From: Microbacterium maritypicum
GTDB lineage: Bacteria; Actinomycetota; Actinomycetes; Actinomycetales; Microbacteriaceae
Assembly: GCF_008868125.1 (NCBI RefSeq)
Contig: NZ_WAAQ01000003.1
Span: forward strand, 248,001-312,000
Reading direction: 5' to 3'
DNA: 64,000 nt
The notes beneath the pieces are model-generated. The model had not been told where the DNA came from, made no database searches, and saw nothing but the letters and a program-made list of their open reading frames with translations. Made by a program: the position numbers and the translations under genes. Positions 36,902 through 44,908 of the stretch are shown one piece after another. Within the stretch, counting starts at the first letter, position 1, and each line of letters starts with the position of its first letter.

Positions 36902-37300
36902 ATGGTCAGCATCGGCACCTACCAGCGCGTGGACGTGACGGAGGCTGCGGCCTCACTCATACGCGAGCTGACCGCACAGCACGGGCCGCTCATGTTCCAC
37001 CAGTCCGGCGGCTGCTGCGACGGCTCATCGCCCATGTGCTATCCGATCGGAATGTTCATCACGGGGCCGGGCGACGTGCTGCTCGGGGCGCTCGACGTGG
37101 GCCTGGCGCAGTCCGTCGAGGTCTTCATGTCGCAGTCGCAGTTCGAGTACTGGAAGTACACGCACCTCACGATCGACGTCGTGCCGGGGCGCGGTGCGGG
37201 ATTCAGCGTCGAGGGGCCGACAGGCATGCGGTTTTTGATCCGGTCGCGGATGCTGAACGACGCGGAGCTTGCGTACTTCGGGCTGGCGTCGCCCGCGTGA
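36902..37300 (+). CDS. DUF779 domain-containing protein
   Basis: A 132-residue soluble protein of the DUF779 family, which is habitually encoded next to ExaC-type aldehyde dehydrogenases. The hallmark cysteine-rich segment FHQSGGCCDGSSPMCYP is present, suggesting metal binding, and TIDVVPGRGAGFSVEGP follows in the C-terminal half. GGAAGGCGG precedes the ATG. An accessory or maturation role for the upstream dehydrogenase is an inference from co-occurrence. Confidence 0.9.
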   Translation: MVSIGTYQRVDVTEAAASLIRELTAQHGPLMFHQSGGCCDGSSPMCYPIGMFITGPGDVLLGALDVGLAQSVEVFMSQSQFEYWKYTHLTIDVVPGRGAGFSVEGPTGMRFLIRSRMLNDAELAYFGLASPA

Positions 37301-37312
37301 CTCGAGCCGTAC

Positions 37313-38068
37313 TCAGCGCGGCAGTCGCGGAACAGCGTCGACGAGTGCCCGCGTGTAGGGGTCCTGCGGGGCGTGCAGCACGGCGGATGTCGCGCCCTGC
37401 TCGACGACGCGGCCGTTCTTCAGTACGAGCGTGCGGTCGCAGGCCGAGGCGATCGCGGTCAGGTCGTGCGACACCATCACGAGCGACAGGCCGTTCTCGC
37501 GGCGCAGCCGGTCGAGCAGCTCGAGCACCTGCACGCGCGTCGTCACGTCGAGTGCGCTGACCGGCTCGTCGGCCAGCAGCACCCGGGGGCGCGAGACCAC
37601 AGCGCGCGCGATCGCGATGCGCTGACGCTGTCCTCCGGAGAACTCGTGCGGGTAGCGACGTGCGGTATCGGCGGGGAGTCCGACCGAGTCGAGGGCTTCC
37701 GCGATGCGGCGCTGCGCATCGGCGCCGGATGCCAGACCCAGCGAACGGAGCGGTTCGCCGACGATCCGGTCGATGCGTTGGCGAGGGTCGAGAGACGAAT
37801 ACGGATCCTGGAACACCGGCTGCACGCTCGCGCGGAACCGACGCATCTGTGCGCGGTCGCGCAGAGCAAGCGGGGCGCCCTCGAACAGCACCTGTCCGTC
37901 GCGCGGGGCGGTGAGCCCGAGCATCAGCCGCAGGATCGTGGACTTGCCCGCCCCCGATTCACCGACGAGGCCCAACGAGTCGCCCTCATCGATGCGCAGC
38001 GACACGTCGTCGAGAACGCGGCGCGATCCATAGGCGAAACCGGCCCCGCGCAGTTCGAGCAGCGTCAT
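37313..38068 (-). CDS. Peptide-type ABC transporter ATP-binding protein (DppF-like)
   Basis: A 251-residue ATPase of the dipeptide/oligopeptide/nickel family. Walker A is GESGAGKST, the signature FSGGQRQRIAIARA and Walker B VLLADEPVSALD. Last gene of a six-gene minus-strand operon; its ATG overlaps the stop of the preceding ATPase by four bases. It converges on the DUF779 gene with only 12 bases between stops. Confidence 0.92.
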   Translation of the reverse strand: MTLLELRGAGFAYGSRRVLDDVSLRIDEGDSLGLVGESGAGKSTILRLMLGLTAPRDGQVLFEGAPLALRDRAQMRRFRASVQPVFQDPYSSLDPRQRIDRIVGEPLRSLGLASGADAQRRIAEALDSVGLPADTARRYPHEFSGGQRQRIAIARAVVSRPRVLLADEPVSALDVTTRVQVLELLDRLRRENGLSLVMVSHDLTAIASACDRTLVLKNGRVVEQGATSAVLHAPQDPYTRALVDAVPRLPR

Positions 38069-38862
38069 CGTCCGACCTCTCCGGCGTCGAGGAACGCATC
38101 GAGCGCACGGGCGCTGTCGACCAGCATCCGCGTGTACGGCTCGGCCGGCTTCTGCAGAACCTGCTCCACCGACCCCGCCTCGACGACGAGCCCGTCGCGC
38201 AGCACGACGATGCGATCCACCATGCGCGAGACCACGGCCAGGTCATGGCTGATGAACAGCAGCGCCATGCCGCGTTCGCCGACAAGGCGTTCCAGCAGTG
38301 CGAGCACGCCGTCCTGCACGGTCACGTCGAGCGCGGTCGTCGGCTCGTCGGCGATGAGCAGCTGCGGGCGGGCCGCGAGGGCGATGGCGATCGCCACGCG
38401 CTGACGCTGACCACCCGAGAGCTCATGCGGGTAGGCCCGCGCGATGCGGGTGTCGGACAGGGAGACCTCGTCGAGGGCCGTGGCGACGGCGCTCTTCAGC
38501 TCCACCCCGCGCAGCCCGAGGTGGCGTCGCAGCGGCTCAGCGACCTGACGCCCCACCCGCATCAGCGGATCGAGCGCGGTGAGCGGTTCCTGGAACACGA
38601 TCTGCGCGACGGGTCCGCGCAGTGGGCGCAGATCGGCATCCCGCGCTCCGATCACCTGGTGGTCGTCGAGCAGCACCGAGCCCGAGGCGCTGAGCGCATC
38701 AGGCAGCAGGCCCGTGACCGCGAGCGAGGTCAGCGACTTGCCCGAGCCGGACTCGCCGATCAGGCCCAGGCGCTCACCGGGCGCGAGGGAGAACGAGACA
38801 TCGCGCACGAGCGCGCCCGCGCCGGAGCGGACCGTGAGGCCGGAGACGTCGAGGATGCTCAT
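38065..38862 (-). CDS. Peptide-type ABC transporter ATP-binding protein (DppD-like)
   Basis: A 265-residue ATPase with Walker A GESGSGKSL, signature LSGGQRQRVAIAIA and Walker B LLIADEPTTALD. It heterodimerises with the DppF-like subunit to energise the permease pair. I chose MSILDVSGLTVRS, whose ATG overlaps the permease stop; the longer frame is arginine-rich shadow sequence. The C-terminal oligopeptide-transporter extension seen in many DppD proteins is short. Confidence 0.92.
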   Translation of the reverse strand: MSILDVSGLTVRSGAGALVRDVSFSLAPGERLGLIGESGSGKSLTSLAVTGLLPDALSASGSVLLDDHQVIGARDADLRPLRGPVAQIVFQEPLTALDPLMRVGRQVAEPLRRHLGLRGVELKSAVATALDEVSLSDTRIARAYPHELSGGQRQRVAIAIALAARPQLLIADEPTTALDVTVQDGVLALLERLVGERGMALLFISHDLAVVSRMVDRIVVLRDGLVVEAGSVEQVLQKPAEPYTRMLVDSARALDAFLDAGEVGR

Positions 38863-39719
38863 CGGCTCCTCCTGCGGGTCGGGTCGGCGAGGTCGCGCAG
38901 ACCGTCGGCGAGGAAGTTCACACCGAGCACCAGCGCGATGATCGCGACGCCGGGAGTGATGGCGCCCACAGGGGCTGTGAGGACCGTGCCCTGCGCCTCC
39001 TGCAGCATGCGTCCCCACGACGCGTTGGGCGGCGGTGCTCCCAACCCGAGGTACGACAGGCTCGCCTCGGCCAGCACGGCGGCGCCGAACTGCAGCGCCA
39101 GGCTCACGGCGAGGGTGGGCGCGATGTTCGGCAGCACGTGCTGGAACACGACGCCGAGCACGCCGGTGCCGCTGGTGCGCGCCGCGGTGATGTACTGCTC
39201 CTGCAGGACGCGCCGCGCGAGGATGCGGGTGAGACGGGCGACGACGGCCGACATCGCCAGGCCGATCGCGAGCACAGCCGACCACAGCGACGCGCCCTGC
39301 ACGGCGACGACCAGCATCGCCAACAGCAGCACGGGGAACGCGATCACCACGTCGAGTCCTGCCGAGAGCGTGTCGTCGACCCACGGCCGGGCGAACGCCG
39401 CCAGGAGTCCGACGATCGTGCCGAGGACAGCGGCGATCGCGACCGCGCAGGTACCGACCACGAGCGCGATCCGCGCGCCCCACATCAGCTGTGAGAGCAG
39501 GTCGCGTCCGAGCCGATCGGTGCCGAGCAGGTGCAGGGCGCTCGGCCCCTCGAGACGGCCCCCGCTGGTGTCGGCGAGCGGGTAGGGCAGCCAGAACAGG
39601 GAGACCAGGGCCATCAGCACGATGAGACCCGTGAGCACGATTCCGATCAGCAGCGTCGCCTTCGGACGTCGGCGCACGGGCGCGGATCCGGTGACCAGCT
39701 GTTCGGCGACGCGGCTCAT
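38859..39719 (-). CDS. Peptide-type ABC transporter permease (DppC-like)
   Basis: A 286-residue permease with an N-terminal membrane helix, then five more and the coupling segment around RTSGTGVLGVVFQHVLPNIAPTLAV. SYLGLGAPPPNASWGRML is the family's C-terminal signature. Overlaps of four bases at both ends tie it to its neighbours. Confidence 0.92.
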   Translation of the reverse strand: MSRVAEQLVTGSAPVRRRPKATLLIGIVLTGLIVLMALVSLFWLPYPLADTSGGRLEGPSALHLLGTDRLGRDLLSQLMWGARIALVVGTCAVAIAAVLGTIVGLLAAFARPWVDDTLSAGLDVVIAFPVLLLAMLVVAVQGASLWSAVLAIGLAMSAVVARLTRILARRVLQEQYITAARTSGTGVLGVVFQHVLPNIAPTLAVSLALQFGAAVLAEASLSYLGLGAPPPNASWGRMLQEAQGTVLTAPVGAITPGVAIIALVLGVNFLADGLRDLADPTRRRSR

Positions 39720-40678
39720 CGGTTCCCCGAGACACTCGTGCGCAGTCGCGGATCGATCAGCCGCTGCGCGATGTCGGCGGCGAATCCGACCAGCAGCACG
39801 AAGAGCGTGCTGACGACGAGGACGCCCTGGATGACCTGGAAGTCATGCTGCTCGATGGCGGACAGCAGGAGGCTGCCGAGACCGGGAAGCGTGAAGACGC
39901 TCTCGACGACCACTGCGCCGAGGAGGGTGGTCGACAGTTCGATGCCGAGGACCGCGACGACGGGGATGGCGCCGTTGCGCACCCCGTGACGCAGGAGCGC
40001 CTCCGGCATGCTCGATCCGCCGGCGCGGGCGGTGCGCAGATAGTCGCTGCCCAGCACGTCGAGCGTCGCCGAGCGGACGTAGCGGCTCAGGGAGGCGCTC
40101 ATGACGATCACGATCGTGATCACCGGCAGCGCGAGCGAGCGCAGTGCGTCCGCCGGATCCTCCCAGTCCTTCCGGGGGAAGCCGCCGGAGGGCAGCACGC
40201 CCCACCCGAGCGCGAACACCCAGACCAGCACCACACCCACCCAGAACACGGGCACGGCCACCCCGAGCTGCGCGAAGCCCGAGAGCGCGATGCCGTACCA
40301 GCGGTCGGCCTTCACGGCGGCGGTGATGCCGATCACGAGCGAGACGAGCAGCGCGATGGCGAAGGCGATGAGGGTGAGCGGGAGCGTCACGGCGAGGCGA
40401 TCGGCGATGTCGGGTCCGACGGGACGGGAGCTCAGGAACGACTCGCCGAGATCGAGACGGAGCAGCTGCGTCGCCCACGTCGTGAACTGCTGCAGCAGGG
40501 GCTGATCGGAGCCGACCTGGGCGCGCGCGGCGGCGATCTGCTCCGGGGTGGCGTTCACGGAGAGCAGCGCGTTGGCCGGGTCGCCGGGGAGAAGGCGCAG
40601 CAGCACGAAGATCGCGACCATCGCGACGACGAGCGATACCGCGAGGAACGCGAGGCGGCGCAGGAGGTAGGCGAGCAT
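39716..40678 (-). CDS. Peptide-type ABC transporter permease (DppB-like)
   Basis: A 320-residue permease starting MLAYLLRRLAFLAVSLVVAM, with the VLLRLLPGDPANALL loop characteristic of DppB and the coupling helix region LGSDYLRTARAGGSS. The next permease overlaps its stop. It forms the channel with the DppC-like subunit. Confidence 0.92.
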   Translation of the reverse strand: MLAYLLRRLAFLAVSLVVAMVAIFVLLRLLPGDPANALLSVNATPEQIAAARAQVGSDQPLLQQFTTWATQLLRLDLGESFLSSRPVGPDIADRLAVTLPLTLIAFAIALLVSLVIGITAAVKADRWYGIALSGFAQLGVAVPVFWVGVVLVWVFALGWGVLPSGGFPRKDWEDPADALRSLALPVITIVIVMSASLSRYVRSATLDVLGSDYLRTARAGGSSMPEALLRHGVRNGAIPVVAVLGIELSTTLLGAVVVESVFTLPGLGSLLLSAIEQHDFQVIQGVLVVSTLFVLLVGFAADIAQRLIDPRLRTSVSGNR

Positions 40679-40730
40679 GGCTTCTCAGGATGGCATGGGG
40701 GATGCCGACGCGCGGCATCCCCCACGCACG

Positions 40731-42227
40731 TCAGGACTTGACGATGTCGTAGGCGAAGAACTGCGAGTTCAGGCCGTTGACCGGGTATCCGCTGAGGTCA
40801 CTGGAGGCGACCACGATCTGCGGGTACAGGTACAACCATACGCTCGCGGCATCCGCGGCGATCTTCTCGTTGACCTGCTTCAGCAGCGCCGTCTGCTCGT
40901 CGGTCGTGGCGGCCTGCTCGGCCTGGGCGACCCACTGCTGCACGTCGGCGTCGTTGTAGCCCCAGTAGAAGTCGGGGTTGCCGTACCAGACCACGTCGCG
41001 GTCGTTCACGTGCTCCTGCAGAGTGGCCTCGAAGTCCTGCTCCTTGAACACCTTCGTGTACCACTCGTCGGCGCTGATCGTGTTGATCTCTACCGTGATG
41101 CCGACCTCGGCGAGCTGCGACTGCAGGAACTCCGCCACGGCGGGGTGCGGGTCGTAGCTCGGGGTGTCGAGCGTGAACGTGAAGCCGTCGGCGTAGCCGG
41201 CCTGCGCGAGCAGGTCCTTCGAGAGCTCGACGTCGTACGGGTTCACGGAGGTGAGGTCCTCGTACCAGGGGTCGGTCGGCGGCACCATCGACCCGATCAG
41301 CGTGCCGTAGTCGCCCCAGATCGACTCGAGGAGCTTCTTCGTGTCGATCGCGGAGTAGACCGCCTTGCGCACGAGCGTGTTGTCGAAGGGGGCGACGCGG
41401 TCGTTGAAGGCGAGCAGCTCCTTCGTGGTCGAGGTGCCCTCGCTCACGACGTAGTCGTCGGAGTCGAACTGCGTCAGCGAGTCCGGGTTCTGCACGCTGG
41501 TGATGACGTCGATCTCACCCGTGAGGAGGGCGTTGTTCTCCGCCGTCGCGTCGGTGAAGTACGTGTAGACGACCTCGCCGTTCTTGGCGGGCTCGCCCCA
41601 GTAGTCGTCCCAGCGCTGCAGGGTGAGCGTCGAGCCCTTCTTCCACTCGTCGAGCGTGTAGGGGCCGGTGCCGTCTTCCGTGCTGGTGATGTCGCCGGCC
41701 TCGTCGTTCACGATCCACACGTAGCTGAGGTTGTACAGGAACGAGATCGACCGCTGCGACAGCGTGAACACGACCGTCTTGTCGTCGGGGGTGGCGATGT
41801 CGGCGATCGTCTTGAAGCTCGACTTGCGGGCCGAGACCGAGTCCTCGGCGGTGACGTCTTCGACGCTCGACTTCACGTCGGCGGAGGTGAGCGGGTCGCC
41901 CGAGTGGAAGGTCACGTCGTCGCGCAGAGTGATCGTGTAAGTGAGGCCGTCGTCGGACACCTGGGCGTCTTCGGCGAGGAGAGGTTCGACCTCGCCGTCA
42001 TCCGTGAGCCGGTAGAGGCCTTCGTAGACGTTGCCGGTCAGAGCCTCGGTCACGCCCTGCCCGCCGCCCTGGGTGTTGCTCAGGTTGGTCGGCTCGTACA
42101 GCGAGCCGATGAAGATCGTGGCGTCTTCGCTCGCGGTGGCGTCGTCGCTCGTACCGGACGCGCAGCCGGCCACGAGGGCGAGCGTGGCGACGGCACCGAG
42201 CGCGCCGAGGATGCGGGTTCTTCTCAT
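40731..42227 (-). CDS. ABC transporter substrate-binding lipoprotein, family 5
   Basis: A 498-residue solute-binding protein of the peptide/nickel-binding family 5. The lipobox is ATLALVAGC with the cysteine about residue 22. Conserved regions are readable in YEGLYRLTDDGEVEPLLAED, YTITLRDDVTFHSGDPLTSADVKSS and DTKKLLESIWGDYGTLIGS. It lies 52 bases before the DppB-like gene and after DUF1684. The ligand is not determinable; peptides or other small organics are possible. Confidence 0.9.
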   Translation of the reverse strand: MRRTRILGALGAVATLALVAGCASGTSDDATASEDATIFIGSLYEPTNLSNTQGGGQGVTEALTGNVYEGLYRLTDDGEVEPLLAEDAQVSDDGLTYTITLRDDVTFHSGDPLTSADVKSSVEDVTAEDSVSARKSSFKTIADIATPDDKTVVFTLSQRSISFLYNLSYVWIVNDEAGDITSTEDGTGPYTLDEWKKGSTLTLQRWDDYWGEPAKNGEVVYTYFTDATAENNALLTGEIDVITSVQNPDSLTQFDSDDYVVSEGTSTTKELLAFNDRVAPFDNTLVRKAVYSAIDTKKLLESIWGDYGTLIGSMVPPTDPWYEDLTSVNPYDVELSKDLLAQAGYADGFTFTLDTPSYDPHPAVAEFLQSQLAEVGITVEINTISADEWYTKVFKEQDFEATLQEHVNDRDVVWYGNPDFYWGYNDADVQQWVAQAEQAATTDEQTALLKQVNEKIAADAASVWLYLYPQIVVASSDLSGYPVNGLNSQFFAYDIVKS

Positions 42228-42255
42228 GAGTGCTCCAGGGTGAGGGTGTGCGGCG

Positions 42256-42951
42256 TCACGCCGCGTAGATGTCGAAGCCGTCGTGGAACACGACGTTCTT
42301 CTCGCCTGCTCGGATAGGCAGGGGGAAGCGGTTGGAGGCCGGCGGCAGCGGGCAGTTGTACTGGGCGCTGAAACCGCACGGCGGCACGAACGCACGGTTG
42401 AAGTCGAGGACCACGGAGCCCTCGTCGTCGCGCAGCTGTACGAACAGGAAGCGACCGGATCCGTAGGTCTCCGATCCGTTGGTCTCATCGCCGAAGACGA
42501 GCAGCAGCGTGCCGCCGTCGTCGAAGGCGGCGAGGGTGTACTCCTGGCCTTCGAGCTCGAGGCGGATGTCGCCGGGGACGACCAGATCGCGCGTGCCGCC
42601 GTTGTCGCGGATGTGCTCGAAGGACACGCGACGGTCGCTGGAGACCGGGGTGAAGTGTCCTTCGAGAACCCACGCAGGGTCGTAGTCGTAGGTGTCGATG
42701 CGGTCGAAGGCGCGGATGGCGGGCGCCTCGGCGTCCCAGGCACGCAGGCCGTGCTCGGCCTGACCGGTCTCGATGTTCGTGCGCTCGATCGGGGTCACGG
42801 TCACCGTGGGCGACGCGTCGCGCTGCGCAGCGTCCAGGTCAGGGCGCTCGCCGGTCCAGCGGGTCTCGATCAGGGCGAGGTTGCCGGTCGCCGACGTGAC
42901 GGCGGCGCGGCGCTCGGCCTGCCAATAGGTGTGATCTTCGCGTTCAGACAT
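42256..42951 (-). CDS. DUF1684 domain-containing protein
   Basis: A 231-residue soluble protein of the DUF1684 family. Recognisable features are the mid-region FDRIDTYDYDPAWVLEGHF and the C-terminal block VVLDFNRAFVPPCGFS, followed by YNCPLPPASNRFPLPIRAGE, the strongly conserved part of the family. Function is unknown. It is the first gene of the peptide ABC operon and lies 28 bases before the binding protein, so it may process the imported compound. I chose the second ATG (MSEREDHTYW); an upstream ATG adds three residues. Confidence 0.86.
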   Translation of the reverse strand: MSEREDHTYWQAERRAAVTSATGNLALIETRWTGERPDLDAAQRDASPTVTVTPIERTNIETGQAEHGLRAWDAEAPAIRAFDRIDTYDYDPAWVLEGHFTPVSSDRRVSFEHIRDNGGTRDLVVPGDIRLELEGQEYTLAAFDDGGTLLLVFGDETNGSETYGSGRFLFVQLRDDEGSVVLDFNRAFVPPCGFSAQYNCPLPPASNRFPLPIRAGEKNVVFHDGFDIYAA

Positions 42952-42999
42952 CACTTTCAATTCTCTTGCATGGAGAACGCGGTCGGGTCGCGCACGTCA

Positions 43000-43019
43000 C
43001 TCGGAGTAACGCATGGCGG
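43000..43019 (+). repeat. 20-bp direct repeat, left copy
   Basis: CTCGGAGTAACGCATGGCGG occurs here and again at 43868 in the same orientation. The match is exact over 20 bases and ends sharply on both sides. The two copies bracket the toxin-antitoxin genes. Confidence 0.95.
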
Positions 43020-43070
43020 TGCATCGCCTCGGCCCTTCCGGCGTACGGGTATCTGCCGTACACTCCGAGG

Positions 43071-43355
43071 ATGAGCACTTCGACTTCTCCGCTGAAGAGC
43101 GCCCGCCTGGAGTTCCGCGTCACCGCGGACCAGAAGGAGGTGATCGAGGAGGCAGCCGCGATCGAGGGTCGCACTGTGACGGACTTCTCGGCGTCTGTGC
43201 TGGTGGAGAGGGCGCAGGAGGTCATCGAGCGCGAGCGTCGGTTGCGCGTCGATGCCGTCCGGTTCGACGCCTTCATCGAGGTCATGGAGCGTCCGCCCCG
43301 CACCGTCGAGGGTCTGCGAGAGCTGATGAGACGCGATTCGGTCTTCGTTGACTGA
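43071..43355 (+). CDS. DUF1778 antitoxin (TacA-like)
   Basis: A 94-residue ribbon-helix-helix antitoxin of the DUF1778 family. The DNA-binding strand and helices are readable in SARLEFRVTADQKEVIEEAAAIEGRTVTDFSASVLVE-type sequence, and the C-terminal 40 residues would neutralise the toxin. It is followed with an 8-base overlap by a GNAT toxin gene. TacA-TacT pairs autoregulate as a complex, so the promoter region just upstream is a likely binding site. Confidence 0.9.
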   Translation: MSTSTSPLKSARLEFRVTADQKEVIEEAAAIEGRTVTDFSASVLVERAQEVIERERRLRVDAVRFDAFIEVMERPPRTVEGLRELMRRDSVFVD

Positions 43356-43851
43356 GTTCCTGACCCCGCGACCTCTCGCGTCCGGCGACAAGCTCTCGGA
43401 CTTCCGCTGCGGGGACGAGAGCCTCGATACCTGGTTGCGGGGACGAGCCCGCTCGAATGAGAAGAGCGGCGCTTCGCGCACGATGGTCTCGGTCACGCGG
43501 GAGGGGAGGGTCGCGGGGTACTACTGCCTGGCTTCCAGTGCCATCGACCGCGGCGACGGGCCGCCGCAGCTGGCGGGCGGCATGCCCGTGTCTGTTCCCA
43601 TCGTGCTGCTCGGGCGTCTGGCTGTGGACCGGGAGTACGCCGGTCGGGGTCTCGGGTTCTCCCTCCTGCAGCACGCGACGATGCGAGCGCTCGAAGCCGC
43701 AGACGCCATCGGCGTCCGTGCCATCCTTGTGCACGCGATCAACGACGAGATCGTCCCGTTCTACGAGCGATTCGGCTTCACCGCCTTCCCCGAGGCGCGT
43801 CGTACCCTCTTCCTTCTCGTGCAGGATGCACGCGCGACCCTCGCGCGGTGA
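43348..43851 (+). CDS. GNAT acetyltransferase toxin (TacT-like)
   Basis: A 167-residue GNAT protein of the TacT/AtaT group, which block translation by acetylating aminoacyl-tRNA. It shows the family opening (RCGDESLDTWLRGRA), the acetyl-CoA site in LAVDREYAGRGLGFSLLQHA, and the C-terminal FYERFGFTAFPEARRTLFL with the conserved tyrosine. The start is probably TTG, eight bases inside the antitoxin gene, since no ATG or GTG lies close by. Together with the antitoxin it forms a standard type II module. Confidence 0.88.
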   Translation: MTEFLTPRPLASGDKLSDFRCGDESLDTWLRGRARSNEKSGASRTMVSVTREGRVAGYYCLASSAIDRGDGPPQLAGGMPVSVPIVLLGRLAVDREYAGRGLGFSLLQHATMRALEAADAIGVRAILVHAINDEIVPFYERFGFTAFPEARRTLFLLVQDARATLAR

Positions 43852-43867
43852 TCCGGCTGCCCCGCTC

Positions 43868-43887
43868 CTCGGAGTAACGCATGGCGG
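43868..43887 (+). repeat. 20-bp direct repeat, right copy
   Basis: Exact second copy of the repeat at 43000. It starts 16 bases after the toxin stop and ends three bases before the stop of the LysR gene that is read from the other strand. Confidence 0.95.
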
Positions 43888-43890
43888 CGC

Positions 43891-44802
43891 TCAGCCGCTC
43901 GCGCCGTCGAGCATCGCCTTCGACGCACGCGTCTGCGCGCGCAGGGCTGCGGCGAGAGCGGAGACGGCCGGCAGGCGCAACGACTCGGGCCGTGCGACCA
44001 GGTAGTACGGCAGCTTCTCGGCGAAGACCGTGGGCAGCAGGCGCACGAGATCGGGATGGCGGTCGGCCGCGAAGCAGGGGAGGAGCCCGATGCCGGCGCC
44101 TGCTCTGGTCGCCTCCACGTGCACGAAGACATTGGTGGAGGTGAGTCCGTCCTGCATGCGCGGGACGAGACGGCGGGGGAGATCGAGGGCGTCGACCTGC
44201 AGCATCGAGTCGACGAAGTAGACCAGCTGGTGCTGCTCCAACTCGGCGGCAGTGTTCGGCGTTCCGACCCGGGCGAGGTAGTCGCGCGACGCGTACATGC
44301 CCAGCGTGTAGGTGCCGAGCTTCACCGCATGAGCGCGACGCGTCTGCGGAGCCCCCACCACCACTTCGAGATCGAGGCCGGCGCGGTGCTCGGCGGCGCG
44401 TCGGGTCGCCGCGACGATCTCGACCGTGAGCCTCGGATGCGCGATGCGCAGAGCGGCGACGGCGGGGGCTGCGATGTAGGCGCTGAAGCCGTCGGTCGCC
44501 GACATGCGGACGACTCCCGAGACCGGATCGGGCGTCTCGGCGCCGCCGTCGAGCTGAGACAGCGCCGCTTCGATACGGCCCCCCGTCTCCGCAGCGGATC
44601 GGCCGAGGTCGGTCAGCTCCCATCCCGTCGCCGACTGTGCGACCACGCGACCGCCGAGCACGTCTTCGAGGGCGGCGATGCGCCGGGCGACCGTCGTGTG
44701 GTCGAGGCCCAGATGGGTGGCGGCGCTCGTGTAGCGCCCGGTGCGCGCGACCGCGAGGAGCACGAGCAGGTCGTCGGCTCGAGGGCGCTTAGCGGCATCC
44801 AT
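43891..44802 (-). CDS. LysR family transcriptional regulator
   Basis: A 303-residue LysR-type regulator. The N-terminal winged helix is readable in LLVLLAVARTGRYTSAATHLGLDHTTVARRIAALE, followed by the effector-binding domain. It is divergent from a metabolite:proton symporter and 3-hydroxybutyrate dehydrogenase pair, with a 17-bp palindrome in the shared promoter, and is presumably their regulator. The chosen ATG is MDAAKRPRADD; an upstream in-frame ATG adds five residues. Confidence 0.9.
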   Translation of the reverse strand: MDAAKRPRADDLLVLLAVARTGRYTSAATHLGLDHTTVARRIAALEDVLGGRVVAQSATGWELTDLGRSAAETGGRIEAALSQLDGGAETPDPVSGVVRMSATDGFSAYIAAPAVAALRIAHPRLTVEIVAATRRAAEHRAGLDLEVVVGAPQTRRAHAVKLGTYTLGMYASRDYLARVGTPNTAAELEQHQLVYFVDSMLQVDALDLPRRLVPRMQDGLTSTNVFVHVEATRAGAGIGLLPCFAADRHPDLVRLLPTVFAEKLPYYLVARPESLRLPAVSALAAALRAQTRASKAMLDGASG

Positions 44803-44812
44803 TCTGCAATTA

Positions 44813-44829
44813 TGCACATGCCATGTGCA
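44813..44829. promoter_or_regulatory. LysR operator candidate
   Basis: TGCACATG and its exact complement flank a single central C. LysR proteins bind T-N11-A type dyads, and this 17-bp palindrome lies just upstream of the lysR start in the divergent promoter. Confidence 0.65.
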
Positions 44830-44908
44830 GCACTGGGCGTTGTTGCAAAGCGGCGGGTGCCTGACACTGGGACGCGGGTGTCACCGGCGACATCCGAAGG
44901 AGACAGAC

